DNA of 64,000 nt from Bacteroidota bacterium (GTDB taxonomy: Bacteria; Bacteroidota; Bacteroidia; Chitinophagales; Chitinophagaceae), in NCBI GenBank assembly GCA_018267965.1, contig JAFDXK010000002.1, positions 62,001 through 126,000 on the forward strand, read 5' to 3'. How positions within the stretch are numbered: position 1 is the stretch's first letter; every line of letters begins with the position of its first letter. The position numbers were made by a program, and so were the translations under genes. Below are positions 25,668 through 36,079 of the stretch, piece by piece. The notes below the pieces were generated by a model. That model was not told the origin of the DNA and did not search any database. It saw nothing but the letters and a program-made list of their open reading frames with translations.

Positions 25668-26915
25668 ATGCAAGTGCTCATCCGACAGGCAAAAATTCTT
25701 GATAAAAACTCACCGTTTAATAATAAAGTTGTTGATATTTTAATTGAAAATGGCACTATCAAAGATATTGCCGCATCAATTAAAGCAAAAGCTAAACAAA
25801 CTATTGAGACGGAAGGATTATGTGTTTCTCTTGGATGGGTAGATGTACTGGCTGATTATGCAGAACCTGGTTACGAACATAAAGAAACGATTGACAACGG
25901 CCTGAAAACCGCTGCCAAGGGTGGTTTCACACATGTATTGACCGCTCCTAATACTAACCCTGCAGTTAGTACAAAATCAGGTGTTGAGTTTGCATTACAA
26001 AAAGCAAAAGGCAATGTGGTAAGCCTGCATCCGCTGGGTAGCATATCGCAAGATATAGAAGGCAAGAACCTGGCAGAGATGCTGGATATGTACAGCAATG
26101 GCGCCATCGCATTTACCGACGGATGGAAACCGGTACAAAATCCGCAATTGATGCTGAAGGCTTTAGAATATGTAAAAGCTTTTAATGGCACACTGATACA
26201 GATACCTGCCGACAGTACTTTATCATCTGGTGGTCTGATGCACGAAGGCATTGAGTCAGTAAGGTTGGGTATGCCCGGTATACCTACGCTGTCAGAAACC
26301 ATTTTGCTGCACCGAGATATTGAATTGCTGCGCTACACAGGTTCTAAACTGCATGTAACGGGTGTATCATCTGCCGAAGGTGTAGACATGATTCGTAAGG
26401 CAAAGAAAGAAGGTTTGAATATTACTTGCTCTGTTACACCATATCATCTGACACTTACAGATAAAGACCTGGCAGGCTATAGTAGCATGTACAAAGTAAT
26501 GCCACCGCTGAGAAGTGAAGCTGACAGGAAGGCATTGATAAAAGGTGTTAACGACGGAGCCATAGATGCTATAGCTTCTCATCACCGCCCACAAGAATGG
26601 GATGCCAAAGCAAAAGAATTCGAGTATGCATCCAACGGTATGAACATACAGGAAGCAGCGTTTACAATAGCATTGCAAGCTATCGGTGCAGAACGTCTCG
26701 CAGCTTGCTTTACCGCTGCTCGTGATGTCTTCGGAATAAATGATACTAACATTAGCAAAGGTGCGAAAGCAGATTTAACAATATTTACTGCTCGGGGTTC
26801 ATCAAGTTTAAATAATATGCAATCATTTTCGGCAAACAACCCATACATAGGCAAAGAGTTGCCGGGCAAAGTGATTGGCATCATTAACAATGGCAAAATT
26901 CACTTAAATAAATAA
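25668..26915 (+). CDS. Dihydroorotase homologue lacking metal ligands
   Basis: A 415-residue amidohydrolase-fold protein closest to class I dihydroorotase. The true start is the ATG at 25668; the frame is open upstream inside the previous gene, but the family start MQVLIRQAKILD is here. The fold markers are present (GWVDV..AEPGYEHKETI, APNTNPAV, SVTPYHLTLTD, VMPPLR). Every catalytic position I can align is changed. The HxH pair of the first strand is L61 and D63. The later metal His is G232 in HVTGVSS. The first His of the usual TPHHL is Tyr. The Asp of the usual IATDHAPH is H305. It is therefore predicted to have no dihydroorotase activity. Related dead homologues can have structural roles with aspartate transcarbamoylase; whether this one does is inference. 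The active pyrC must lie elsewhere. Confidence 0.85.
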   Translation: MQVLIRQAKILDKNSPFNNKVVDILIENGTIKDIAASIKAKAKQTIETEGLCVSLGWVDVLADYAEPGYEHKETIDNGLKTAAKGGFTHVLTAPNTNPAVSTKSGVEFALQKAKGNVVSLHPLGSISQDIEGKNLAEMLDMYSNGAIAFTDGWKPVQNPQLMLKALEYVKAFNGTLIQIPADSTLSSGGLMHEGIESVRLGMPGIPTLSETILLHRDIELLRYTGSKLHVTGVSSAEGVDMIRKAKKEGLNITCSVTPYHLTLTDKDLAGYSSMYKVMPPLRSEADRKALIKGVNDGAIDAIASHHRPQEWDAKAKEFEYASNGMNIQEAAFTIALQAIGAERLAACFTAARDVFGINDTNISKGAKADLTIFTARGSSSLNNMQSFSANNPYIGKELPGKVIGIINNGKIHLNK

Positions 26916-26917
26916 CT

Positions 26918-27421
26918 ATGAAGAATACACAGACACATGTTGCCTATGGTATTGCAACAGGCCTAGCTTGTATCATCTTCGCCCTACTGTTACAAGTTAC
27001 AGGATGGGCCACTAAAAGTAACGCCATTAATTATGTTGCATACGTCATAATGCTTATTGGACTTGTAATGAACGGCAATGCATATTCAAAAGCCAATAAT
27101 GCAAATGTTACATATGGTAATATATATGGAAGTTGTTTTAAAGCAACACTAATTATCGCAATAATATATTTGATATGGGGGACTGCATCTCTTTACATAT
27201 TTCCTGAAATGAAAACTAAAGTGCTTGAAAAAATGGCTACTAACTTTGAAGAACAAAACACTCCTGAAGAACAAGCACAAAAAGTTTTGGATATGACAGA
27301 TAAATACTGGTGGTTGATGGTGACTGTTGGTAGCTTTCTTGGCTCAATAATTACCGGTGCAATATTATCACTCGTCGCAGCCGCAATACCTAATAAAAAG
27401 ACAGCATCTAATACACTGTAA
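26918..27421 (+). CDS. DUF4199 membrane protein (first of pair)
   Basis: A 167-residue integral membrane protein of the Bacteroidota family DUF4199. It has three hydrophobic helices in the first 95 residues, a charged loop (EKMATNFEEQNTPEEQAQK), and a last helix at about 135-158. The charged loop between helices three and four is a family feature. Function unknown. It starts 2 bases after the dihydroorotase homologue and its stop overlaps the next start by one base (TAATG), so the genes are translationally coupled. Confidence 0.75.
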   Translation: MKNTQTHVAYGIATGLACIIFALLLQVTGWATKSNAINYVAYVIMLIGLVMNGNAYSKANNANVTYGNIYGSCFKATLIIAIIYLIWGTASLYIFPEMKTKVLEKMATNFEEQNTPEEQAQKVLDMTDKYWWLMVTVGSFLGSIITGAILSLVAAAIPNKKTASNTL

Positions 27422-27963
27422 TGAAAAGTGAAGGGCGAAGTTTTACCGGCTTGAAAATACCAATAATTACAGGTACACTCGTAGCTATCGTAAAAACAGG
27501 ATTAAGCGTAATACAATTTGACCATCTGGATAATTACAGGACAAGCAGTCTGATATTTATCATTTCGCTTTCATTTGGTATCCTAATGCTTTTAGCTGTT
27601 GGTATCCTGCAGAAAAAAAAGCTGGGTGCAGATGCTAATGTTAAAAGTATTTTCAGGTCTATTTTTATCACCATCTTAATAGGTATTTCTATTTCATTCG
27701 CATACGAGCAAATTCGACTAGTTAGCGACCCTGCACTGTCTGACCGTATTTACAATACAAAAGTAGCACACGCCAAAACTATGCTTCACGCCACTGAACG
27801 TTTGGCTGAACTAAAAACTGAATATGAACAAAGTAAAAAGATAGGTATTCCTGTTTCAGATATTTTAACACAATTATTATCATATATTGTTTGGTACAGT
27901 ATATTAGGATTTATATTTGCTTTGATCATAGGCGGAACTAAACCTAAAAACAATTATGCCTGA
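27421..27963 (+). CDS. DUF4199 membrane protein (second of pair)
   Basis: A 180-residue membrane protein with the same helix layout as its upstream neighbour: three helices, a charged segment (TERLAELKTEYEQSKK), and a C-terminal helix (WYSILGFIFALIIGG). Sequence similarity to the first copy is low, but length, topology and position suggest the same DUF4199 family. Its end overlaps the GT2 start by 8 bases, tying it to glycan or lipid-sugar chemistry by context only. Confidence 0.7.
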   Translation: MKSEGRSFTGLKIPIITGTLVAIVKTGLSVIQFDHLDNYRTSSLIFIISLSFGILMLLAVGILQKKKLGADANVKSIFRSIFITILIGISISFAYEQIRLVSDPALSDRIYNTKVAHAKTMLHATERLAELKTEYEQSKKIGIPVSDILTQLLSYIVWYSILGFIFALIIGGTKPKNNYA

Positions 27964-28897
27964 TATATCAATAGTCATACCGCTTTATAACGAAGAAGAA
28001 TCTCTGCCTGAGCTTACAGACTGGATAGAACGTGTTTGTACGGAAATGTCTTATTCTCGTGAGATCATTTTTATTGATGACGGAAGTACAGACGAAAGCT
28101 GGAATGTCATCAAACGTCTTTCTAAAGATTACAATGATATACGAGGCATCAAGTTTCAACGTAATTACGGCAAGAGTGCCGCCCTCAACGAGGGCTTTAA
28201 AGCCGCTAAAGGCAATGTAGTGATAACTATGGATGCCGACCTGCAGGATAGCCCTGATGAGATTCCGGAGTTATACAAAATGATAACTGCAGATGGCTTT
28301 GATTTAGTGAGTGGTTGGAAGAAAGTAAGGCACGACAATACGTTTACCAAAAACCTTCCCTCTAAATTATATAACGGTGTCAACCGACTTATATCAGGTA
28401 TTAAGCTGCATGATATGAATTGCGGGTTGAAAGCCTACAACAAAAAAGTAATCAAAAGCATAGAAGTATATGGCGAGATGCATCGCTTCATACCTGTCCT
28501 CGCCAAAAGTGCGGGCTTTCGTAAGATTGGCGAGAAAGTAGTAGTACACCGCGCCCGTAAATACGGACATTCCAAATTTGGTTGGGAGCGATTCATTAAT
28601 GGTTTCCTCGACTTACTATCAATTCAATTTATCAGTCGTTTTGGCAAAAAGCCAATGCACTTCTTTGGCTTATTAGGCTCCATAGCTTTTCTCATAGGTT
28701 TTATATCAGTGGTATGGCTTACGGTAGAACGCATTATGGTTGGAGCAGATTTCGGTCTTACCAACCGTGTCACTTTCTACCTGGCACTAACTACTATGGT
28801 AATCGGCACACAATTCTTTCTGGCAGGCTTTTTAGGTGAGCTGGTTTCTCGCAGTGCAGCTGACAGAAACCACTATTTGATAGAAGAGACCATGTAG
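27956..28897 (+). CDS. GT2 glycosyltransferase, polyprenyl-phosphate type (GtrB/ArnC-like)
   Basis: A 313-residue membrane-anchored family 2 glycosyltransferase like GtrB, ArnC or DPM1, which transfer a sugar from a nucleotide to a polyprenyl phosphate. The GT-A start SIVIPLYNEEESLPEL, the IDDGSTD motif, the catalytic-site TMDADLQDSP (DxD) and CGLKAYNKKV are all in place. Two C-terminal membrane helices lie at about 233-255 and 268-292. The usual R-x-x-G-x-SK segment is present as RKYGHSKFGW. It is the last gene of the BatA/DUF4199 operon. The sugar is unknown. Confidence 0.88.
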   Translation: MPDISIVIPLYNEEESLPELTDWIERVCTEMSYSREIIFIDDGSTDESWNVIKRLSKDYNDIRGIKFQRNYGKSAALNEGFKAAKGNVVITMDADLQDSPDEIPELYKMITADGFDLVSGWKKVRHDNTFTKNLPSKLYNGVNRLISGIKLHDMNCGLKAYNKKVIKSIEVYGEMHRFIPVLAKSAGFRKIGEKVVVHRARKYGHSKFGWERFINGFLDLLSIQFISRFGKKPMHFFGLLGSIAFLIGFISVVWLTVERIMVGADFGLTNRVTFYLALTTMVIGTQFFLAGFLGELVSRSAADRNHYLIEETM

Positions 28898-28898
28898 C

Positions 28899-28931
28899 TT
28901 TGGTAACCTGATTTGAATATGACTATTTTTG
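28899..28931 (+). promoter_or_regulatory. Distal candidate gyrB promoter
   Basis: TTTG at 28899-28902 and TATTTTTG at 28924-28931 are separated by 21 bases, matching the Bacteroidota -33/-7 pattern. It lies immediately after the GT2 stop codon, about 320 bases before the gyrB ATG. Confidence 0.45.
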
Positions 28932-29062
28932 TCAATTCGGCATATTTTTGCTACTAAAAGACAAAAACGTCATTTTGCTGCGTAGCGTACCTTTTATACC
29001 CTCAACCCTCTATATATTCAGGCTACTATCCTAATAGTTATCCACCATTTATTAAAACGTAG

Positions 29063-31225
<2,163 letters not shown>

Positions 31226-31246
31226 GCAATACATCAAATAATACTG

Positions 31247-31271
31247 AAGCGGCTTTATGGCCGCTTTTATT
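31247..31271 (+). terminator. gyrB terminator
   Basis: AAGCGGC at 31247-31253 pairs with GCCGCTT at 31260-31266 around TTTATG and is followed by a T-rich stretch. It separates gyrB from the isoaspartyl peptidase gene. Confidence 0.8.
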
Positions 31272-31298
31272 TTTAAATTTAAGGTCTAATACAAACAA

Positions 31299-32213
31299 GT
31301 GATACGTTTAGCTATACATGGAGGTGCAGGCACTATTTTACGAAGCGCCATGACCTCTGAACTACAAACCCAATACGAACAAGGTTTACAAGATGCTCTC
31401 GAAGCAGGATATAAAATATTGTCATCAGGAGGCAGTGCAATGGATGCGGTTGAAGCAGCAGTAATGTCTCTTGAAGATTGTCCGATGTTCAATGCCGGTT
31501 GTGGTTCTGTGTTTAATAACACAGGTAAGCACGAAATGGATGCTGCCATTATGGATGGCAATACGTTAGACGCAGGGGCAGTATCGGGTGTGAGCAATGT
31601 AAAGAACCCCGTAAAGCTGGCACTTACTATCATGCAAAACAGTGAGCACGTATTGCTCACTGGTACAGGTGCTGAACTATTTGCCAAAATGCAGGGGTTG
31701 GAATTTGAGGATGATAAATACTTCTACAACGAGACTCGTTATAAGCAATGGCAGGAAGCATTGAAGGATGACCGTGTACAGCTTGACCATACTGAAAAGA
31801 AATTCGGTACGGTAGGTGCTGTTGCACTGGATGCTCAAGGTAATCTTGCAGCGGCTACCAGCACAGGCGGCATGACGAATAAGAAATTCGGACGTATGGG
31901 CGATAGCCCTATCATAGGGGCTGGTACTTATGCCAACAACAATACTTGTGCTATCTCTTGTACAGGGCATGGTGAATTGTTTATACGTGCCGTAGTAGCT
32001 TATGATATTAGTTGCCTTATGGAATACAAAGGACTATCACTTCAGGAAGCCTGCGATATTGTAGTACATGATAAGCTGGTAAAGATTGGCGGAGAAGGTG
32101 GATTGATAGCCATTGACAAATATGGCAACATTAAACTGCCTTTTAATAGCGAAGGTATGTACCGTGGCTATGCAAATGAAACTGAGAAGAAAGTGATGAT
32201 TTATAAGGATTAA
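31299..32213 (+). CDS. iaaA: Isoaspartyl peptidase / L-asparaginase (plant-type)
   Basis: An N-terminal-nucleophile hydrolase that cleaves beta-aspartyl dipeptides and, less well, asparagine. The 304-residue precursor must self-cleave before T171 in KKFGTVGAVA to expose the catalytic threonine. The GDSP loop (MGDSPIIGAGTYA), GGSAMDAV and NAGCGSVFN motifs match the family. The start is a GTG at 31299 directly before the IRLAIHGGAG strand. It lies next to cyanophycinase and cyanophycin synthetase, so its likely substrate is the beta-Asp-Arg dipeptide released by cyanophycinase, giving free Asp and Arg. Its stop overlaps the cyanophycinase stop on the other strand by 4 bases. Confidence 0.92.
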   Translation: MIRLAIHGGAGTILRSAMTSELQTQYEQGLQDALEAGYKILSSGGSAMDAVEAAVMSLEDCPMFNAGCGSVFNNTGKHEMDAAIMDGNTLDAGAVSGVSNVKNPVKLALTIMQNSEHVLLTGTGAELFAKMQGLEFEDDKYFYNETRYKQWQEALKDDRVQLDHTEKKFGTVGAVALDAQGNLAAATSTGGMTNKKFGRMGDSPIIGAGTYANNNTCAISCTGHGELFIRAVVAYDISCLMEYKGLSLQEACDIVVHDKLVKIGGEGGLIAIDKYGNIKLPFNSEGMYRGYANETEKKVMIYKD

Positions 32214-33097
32214 CCCTCGTCTTCTATTTCTATCTCACGCCCTTCGAAGGTCCTGTTCTCTAAATTATAAATATCACCGCTGCTCATGATGTGCACGATG
32301 ATATTCTCAACAGATATAGGTTGCCCTATGCTGATGTCTGCAATATTGTTGTAGTCAATATTCTTACCGTCTATGATAACTACACTGCCCGAACCAATTG
32401 CTTTCAGGTGGTACCCTTCCGTTACAATCACACCGGTATCTTCACCCAAGCCAATACCTATAGCACCCGGGTTAGCAGCAACTGCTTGTGCCAAACGATT
32501 GAAGCGTCCGCGTTTATCAAAATGTGAATCGATAATAACATTGTGCATCAACCCCAGTCCTGTTGTAATCTTCACTTCACCTTTCAGATGAGCCTGTGAT
32601 GCAACACCTTCGTATATCATGGTATTACTCATTGCCATAGCACCGGCACTGGTACCGGCTATCACAAAATGACCATACATGTAACGGTTCTTCAGGATGT
32701 TCAAAAACTCGGTGCCGCCAAACAGTGATGAGATACGTAATTGATTGCCTCCGGAGAACATGATGCAATCACAAGCCTTCAGTCGCTCGATATATTCTTC
32801 TTTCGAGGCATCTTCGCGGTTGCGTATACGCATATGCCCTACGGTCTTTACACCAAGCTTACCAAATGCGTCTATATAGTTTGCAGCCACTTCATCAGGA
32901 ATAGAGGAAGCAGTAGTGATAACTTCAACTATAGCATTTTCACCTTTCCCTGTTAGAGAAACAATATTCTTAAGGATGCCCAGTTCAAAAAATCGAAGCT
33001 TTTCCTGTGGTATGCTGCCTTTCTCCAGGTCTGTGCCCTTGTCTTCTGCTCCTCCTACCGATACTAAGTACCCCTTGGGGTATGCCATTTGATTCAA
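32210..33097 (-). CDS. cphB: Cyanophycinase
   Basis: Cyanophycinase is a serine exopeptidase that cuts cyanophycin into beta-Asp-Arg dipeptides. The 295-residue protein has no signal peptide, so it is the intracellular type. The nucleophile is S150 in IAGTSAGAMAMS, preceded by the FSGGNQ motif at 114-119. The DSHFDKRGRFNRL segment is a CphB signature, and GIGLGEDTG follows as in S51 peptidases. The N-terminal GYLVSVGGAEDK is typical. It is transcribed opposite to cyanophycin synthetase from a 97-base divergent gap, and convergent with the isoaspartyl peptidase. The arrangement allows synthesis and breakdown to be controlled separately. Confidence 0.94.
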   Translation of the reverse strand: MNQMAYPKGYLVSVGGAEDKGTDLEKGSIPQEKLRFFELGILKNIVSLTGKGENAIVEVITTASSIPDEVAANYIDAFGKLGVKTVGHMRIRNREDASKEEYIERLKACDCIMFSGGNQLRISSLFGGTEFLNILKNRYMYGHFVIAGTSAGAMAMSNTMIYEGVASQAHLKGEVKITTGLGLMHNVIIDSHFDKRGRFNRLAQAVAANPGAIGIGLGEDTGVIVTEGYHLKAIGSGSVVIIDGKNIDYNNIADISIGQPISVENIIVHIMSSGDIYNLENRTFEGREIEIEDEG

Positions 33098-33142
33098 AAT
33101 GATAACAAAAAGGTAAGATGCAAATTTATTGATTTTATATTA

Positions 33143-33174
33143 TTTGACTTACGCATTATTATTTATTAACTTGT
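33143..33174 (+). promoter_or_regulatory. Putative cphA promoter
   Basis: TTTG at 33143-33146 and TAACTTGT at 33167-33174 (7 of 8 with respect to conserved TAnnTTTG positions allowing one mismatch) with a 20-base spacer, about 20 bases before the cphA ATG. Confidence 0.4.
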
Positions 33175-33194
33175 TAGGCTCAACTGTATTGTGT

Positions 33195-35822
33195 ATGAAG
33201 ATATTAGACATTAAGGTGATGAATGGCCCCAACTATTGGTCGGCCAAAAGACATAAGCTGATAGTGATGTTGCTTGACCTGGAAGACTTAGAAGAACGCC
33301 CTACGAATCTCATTGATGGATTTTTAGACAGGCTAAAGGCATTGATGCCAAGCTTGTATGAACATCGTTGTTCTGAAGGTGTGCCAGGTGGGTTCTTTTC
33401 CAGAGTGAAAGAGGGTACATGGATGGGGCATGTGATTGAACATATAGCTCTCGAACTGCAAACACTGGCCGGAATGGATACAGGTTTCGGTCGTACGCGC
33501 GAAAGTGATAAAAAAGGCGTGTATCATGTGGTGTTCTCTTACTACGAAGCTAAAGCAGGTATATATACAGCTAAAGCGGCGGTAAGAATTGCTGAAGCAT
33601 TGATAGCAGGTGAGGAATATGACCTGGCAAAAGATATACAGGAGTTGCGTGAGATACGCGAAGACGAACGCCTTGGTCCAAGTACAGGTTCTATTGTCGA
33701 AGAAGCAATAAAAAGAAAGATACCATACATACGGCTCAACCGTCATTCACTGGTGCAGTTGGGTTATGGTAAAAATCAAAAACGCATACAGGCGACCGTT
33801 GCCAGTACTACCAGCAGCATAGCTGTAGAGATAGCTTGTGATAAAGAAGAAACAAAGAACCTTCTGGAAGCCGCAGAAATACCTGTGCCGCGCGGTCGCA
33901 TTATTTATGACGAAGAAGACCTAAAAGCAGCCATTGATAAGATAGGCTATCCTATAGTTACCAAACCTGTGGATGGTAATCATGGTAAAGGCGCAACAAC
34001 CAATATCAAAACCTGGGAGGATGCTGTTGTAGGATTACAAGCAGCTAAAAAATATTCTCGTGGAGTGATATGCGAGAAGTTTATAGTTGGCCGTGATTTT
34101 CGTTTGCTTGTCATCAATTATAAATTTGTTGCCGCTGCATTGCGCACACCGGCTGCTGTTATTGGCGATGGTAAGAGTACCATCCAGCAACTGATAGATA
34201 AAGTAAATGAAGACCCGCGTCGTGGTTATGGACACGAGAAAGTTTTGACATCTATCAAGGTGGATGATTTCACAATGGATATCCTGAATAAAAAAGGATA
34301 TACTCTTGAAACAGTTATTGCAGATAAAGAGGAACTATGGTTGAAACCTACTGCCAACCTGAGTACAGGCGGGACAGCTACCGATGTTACAGACTTTGTG
34401 CATCCTACTAATGTATTCATGGCAGAGCGTATAGCACGCATTATAGGGCTTGACATCTGCGGTATTGATATCATGGCACCTGACTTATCTGTACCGATAA
34501 CAGAAAACGGTGGCGCGATACTTGAAGTAAATGCTGCACCGGGTTTCCGTATGCATTTAGACCCTACAGATGGTCTACCTCGCAACGTAGCAGAACCTGT
34601 AATAGACATGCTATACCCACCTGGTACATCAGCACGCATACCTATCATAGCTATCTCAGGTACAAACGGCAAAACAACAACAACGCGTTTGATAGCCCAT
34701 ATAGTAAAACAAATGGGGCATAAAGTTGGTTACACAACTACCGATGGTGTATATATTCAAAATCAGCTGATGGTTAAGGGTGATTGCACAGGGCCTGTAT
34801 CTGCAGAGTTTGTGTTAAAAGACCCTACAGTTGATTATGCTGTTCTGGAATGTGCACGCGGTGGTTTACTCCGCGCTGGTTTAGGTTTTCATAATTGCGA
34901 CGTAGCTGTTGTAACCAACGTAGCTGAAGACCACCTTGGTTTACAAGGTATTGATACCATTGAAAAATTAGCCCGCGTAAAAGCAGTAGTTACACAAACT
35001 GTATTCCCGGAAGGATATACTATACTGAATGCTGATGATGATCTGGTATATGGCATGCGCGAAGGATTGAATTGCAAGATCGCATTGTTCTCTTTAGACG
35101 AAAACAATCCTCGCATTAAAGCACATTGTGCCAAAAATGGTTTAGCTGCCGTATATGAACATGGTTATATTACCATTATTAAAGGTGGCTGGAAAATACG
35201 TGTAGAGAAAGTGACCAACATACCTGTTACATTCTCTGGTAAGGCGGAATTCAATATTTCTAACGTATTAGGTGCCACACTTGCTTGTTATGTGCGCGAT
35301 TTCAAAACAGAAGATATACGTCTTGCACTGCAAACATTCGTGCCATCGCCGGCTATGACACCGGGACGTATGAACATGTTCCACTTCAAGAACTTTACTG
35401 TGATGCTCGATTATGCACATAACACGCATGGCATACAGGCCATTGGTAAATATGTACAATCGGTTGACGCTCCGCTGAAAGTGGGCATAGTAGCAGGTGT
35501 TGGCGACAGGAGAGATGAAGATATTATCTCACTGGGTGAAGAATCAGCAAAAATATTTGATGAAATTATTATCAGGCAAGACAAAAACTTGCGTGGCCGT
35601 ACTGAAGAAGAAATGATAGAACTGATGACTAAAGGAATCAAAAATATTGACCCAATGAAAAAGATAACACTCTTCAGAAGGGAAAGTGAAGCTATCGATT
35701 TCGCGATAGCGAATGCACAAAAAGATTCATTTATTGTAGTCATTAGTGACGTTGTGCCAGATGCACTCGACCAGGTAAAACGTTACAAGGATATTGAGGA
35801 TGGCGTGGAAGTGACTGTGTAA
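33195..35822 (+). CDS. cphA: Cyanophycin synthetase
   Basis: CphA polymerises aspartate and arginine into cyanophycin, an insoluble nitrogen, carbon and energy reserve. The ATG at 33195 gives 875 residues, the usual CphA length; the open frame starts at a TTG 66 bases earlier, but MKILDIKVMNGPNYWS is the family start. Three parts are visible: an N-terminal domain (GTWMGHVIEHIALELQ), an ATP-grasp domain with VTKPVDGNHGKG at about residues 256-266 (adds Asp), and a Mur-ligase-like domain with P-loop SGTNGKTTTTR at about 488-498 (adds Arg). The substrate-binding segments YAVLECARGGLLRAGLGF and LDYAHNTHG are conserved. All key motifs look intact, so it should be active. It ends at a clear terminator. 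Confidence 0.96.
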   Translation: MKILDIKVMNGPNYWSAKRHKLIVMLLDLEDLEERPTNLIDGFLDRLKALMPSLYEHRCSEGVPGGFFSRVKEGTWMGHVIEHIALELQTLAGMDTGFGRTRESDKKGVYHVVFSYYEAKAGIYTAKAAVRIAEALIAGEEYDLAKDIQELREIREDERLGPSTGSIVEEAIKRKIPYIRLNRHSLVQLGYGKNQKRIQATVASTTSSIAVEIACDKEETKNLLEAAEIPVPRGRIIYDEEDLKAAIDKIGYPIVTKPVDGNHGKGATTNIKTWEDAVVGLQAAKKYSRGVICEKFIVGRDFRLLVINYKFVAAALRTPAAVIGDGKSTIQQLIDKVNEDPRRGYGHEKVLTSIKVDDFTMDILNKKGYTLETVIADKEELWLKPTANLSTGGTATDVTDFVHPTNVFMAERIARIIGLDICGIDIMAPDLSVPITENGGAILEVNAAPGFRMHLDPTDGLPRNVAEPVIDMLYPPGTSARIPIIAISGTNGKTTTTRLIAHIVKQMGHKVGYTTTDGVYIQNQLMVKGDCTGPVSAEFVLKDPTVDYAVLECARGGLLRAGLGFHNCDVAVVTNVAEDHLGLQGIDTIEKLARVKAVVTQTVFPEGYTILNADDDLVYGMREGLNCKIALFSLDENNPRIKAHCAKNGLAAVYEHGYITIIKGGWKIRVEKVTNIPVTFSGKAEFNISNVLGATLACYVRDFKTEDIRLALQTFVPSPAMTPGRMNMFHFKNFTVMLDYAHNTHGIQAIGKYVQSVDAPLKVGIVAGVGDRRDEDIISLGEESAKIFDEIIIRQDKNLRGRTEEEMIELMTKGIKNIDPMKKITLFRRESEAIDFAIANAQKDSFIVVISDVVPDALDQVKRYKDIEDGVEVTV

Positions 35823-35842
35823 TTATACTGACAATAAAAACT

Positions 35843-35870
35843 AAAGCCTTACAAGAATGTAAGGCTTTTT
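35843..35870 (+). terminator. cphA terminator
   Basis: AAAGCCTTACA (35843-35853) and TGTAAGGCTTT (35858-35868) form an 11-base stem around AGAA, followed by T. Confidence 0.88.
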
Positions 35871-36029
35871 TCATTTCAAGTTCCAGATGCAAAAGTATCC
35901 GGACTTTTTTACCCCTATTGAAACGAAAGCTTTTTTATTCAGACTTTGAGAAACTCGAAAGTTTAAAATCAGTTTAAGTTGACCGCTAAAGTAAAGAGAT
36001 ATTAGCATTAGAAAAAAACATTAACGAAA

Positions 36030-36058
36030 AAATCCGTCAGCATACAGCCGACGGATTT
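36030..36058 (-). terminator. yidC terminator
   Basis: AAATCCGTC (36030-36038) and GACGGATTT (36050-36058) pair around an 11-base loop. On the minus strand a T6 run follows. It lies 22 bases past the yidC stop codon. The 160 bases between this and the cphA terminator show no gene. Confidence 0.82.
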
Positions 36059-36079
36059 ATAATATGAGGTAAACACCAG

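Noticed and set aside
33129-33194. 22-residue N-terminal extension of cyanophycin synthetase from a TTG
   Set aside because: Family proteins begin at MKILDI; the extension overlaps the likely promoter and is hydrophobic without matching the family.
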